Source: an uncultured Bacteroidales bacterium
Lineage (GTDB): Bacteria > Bacteroidota > Bacteroidia > Bacteroidales > UBA932
DNA: 64,000 nt
NCBI GenBank assembly: GCA_900319855.1
Contig: ONQC01000002.1
Location: 1 to 64,000, forward strand
Direction of reading: 5' to 3'
Shown: positions 63,494-64,000 of the stretch, piece after piece
Layout of the letters: the number at the start of each line of letters is the position of its first letter
How positions within the stretch are numbered: position 1 is the stretch's first letter
Made by a program: the position numbers and the translations under genes
Notes under the pieces: model-generated
Told to the model about the DNA's origin: nothing
What the model saw: the letters and a program-made list of their open reading frames with translations, nothing else
Database searches by the model: none

Positions 63494-63974
63494 AAACCTC
63501 GCCCTGGCTGCGGTTTCACTGCTGGCCATGGCCACCCTCGCGTCCGCGCAGCGCCCGCAAGGCGGGAACAAATGGATGGAGCGGATGCGGAGTGAGCGGA
63601 TCGCCTTCCTGACCGCCGAAACCGGCATGACCCCCGACGAGGCCCAGAAATTCTGGCCCCTGTACAACGAAGCCGAAAAGACCCGCATGGAAGCTTTCGG
63701 CAAGAGCATGCAGGCCTATGGCGTCTTGGAGAAAGCCGTTGACGACGGAAAGCCCGCCAAGGAAATCGAGCAACTGCTGAACGCCTACCTGAACGCCCAG
63801 AAAGCGGCCCAGGACGTGGACAGCAACTACGCCAAGAAATATCTGAAAGTGCTTCCTGCGGAAAAGGTAGCGAAACTGTTCGTCGCCGAGGAAAAATTCC
63901 GCCGCAACCAGATCGGCCGCCTGCACGTCGGTGCGGGACGGGGGTCTACCAACAAGAACACCAACGGAAAATAG
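63477..63974 (+). CDS. Spy/CpxP-like periplasmic protein
   Basis: A 165-residue protein with a Sec signal (ends TLASAQ) and an all-helical body rich in Lys/Glu/Gln: RIAFLTAETGMTPDEAQKFWPLYNE is a TPDEA-type segment typical of Spy/CpxP-like and heavy-metal-sensor-like proteins in Bacteroidetes sigma factor operons, followed by a long helix hairpin and a Gly/Asn-rich basic tail. Likely a periplasmic stress sensor or chaperone acting with the anti-sigma protein. Confidence 0.78.
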   Translation: MKQIIRNLALAAVSLLAMATLASAQRPQGGNKWMERMRSERIAFLTAETGMTPDEAQKFWPLYNEAEKTRMEAFGKSMQAYGVLEKAVDDGKPAKEIEQLLNAYLNAQKAAQDVDSNYAKKYLKVLPAEKVAKLFVAEEKFRRNQIGRLHVGAGRGSTNKNTNGK

Positions 63975-64000
63975 GGTTAATAATTACTAGGGTAGAGAGC

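Noticed and set aside
63975..64000. Start of another gene at the right edge
   Set aside because: Only 26 bases remain, and nothing can be read from them.

Overview
The window is chromosomal DNA of a G+C-rich member of the Bacteroidales. The evidence is direct: a SusC/SusD pair, lipoproteins with Cys-ending signal peptides, DUF1735/LamG/F5-8C surface proteins, the fused DAHP synthase-chorismate mutase, the hemD-rnpA-yidD arrangement, and many promoters of the Bacteroidetes type (TTTG, 19-20 nt, TAnnTTTG). A placement below order, such as one of the high-GC uncultured gut or rumen Bacteroidales, is only an impression. Most of the sequence is dense core genome; accessory character is limited to 10.2-21.6 kb and 34-38 kb. 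I see no prophage, insertion sequence, CRISPR array or tRNA.

Layout. 1-1.2 kb: 16S rRNA on the minus strand, cut by the window edge, with its promoter. 1.5-2.6 kb: a two-gene chromate-type transporter. 2.7-7.3 kb: GH20 hexosaminidase lipoprotein, cyclophilin lipoprotein, a candidate sigma-54-driven small RNA, and an LTA-synthase-like membrane sulfatase. 7.4-10.1 kb: rplM-rpsI-rpsB-tsf with two candidate leader RNAs. 10.2-21.5 kb: a polysaccharide utilisation locus transcribed leftward from one strong promoter (SusC with STN domain, SusD, GH18 endoglycosidase, two DUF1735 lectin-like lipoproteins, a DUF1573 protein, a BIG2-LamG lipoprotein), fitting capture and endo-cleavage of a host-type glycan. 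21.9-30.6 kb: pfkA, dusB, lpxK, then the phenylalanine/tyrosine cluster (pheA, aminotransferase, tyrA, DAHP synthase-chorismate mutase), frr and pyrH. 30.7-34 kb: an isolated succinate dehydrogenase cytochrome b gene, a trpB2-type tryptophan synthase beta chain, and a YtxH/holin-like envelope trio.

34-38 kb holds the most unusual protein-coding structure: two large surface lipoproteins, each preceded by an unannotated 42-51 residue peptide gene, in the order peptide-lipoprotein-peptide-lipoprotein. 38-50 kb: aminopeptidase P, a TolC/MFP/RND efflux operon ending in a PII-like gene, a Cof-type phosphatase, lgt, pgk, a SAM methyltransferase. 50-60.6 kb: cupin, DUF2723 glycosyltransferase, a SUI1-like factor, DUF4271, hemD, rnpA, yidD, and lepA-glycosyltransferase-menA-menG. 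60.7-64 kb: a split transketolase followed without a gap by an ECF sigma factor, a probable anti-sigma protein and a periplasmic Spy-like protein.

The two observations I would follow first are the sigma-54 promoter plus small RNA at 5.2-5.36 kb and the duplicated small-peptide/lipoprotein cassette at 34-38 kb.
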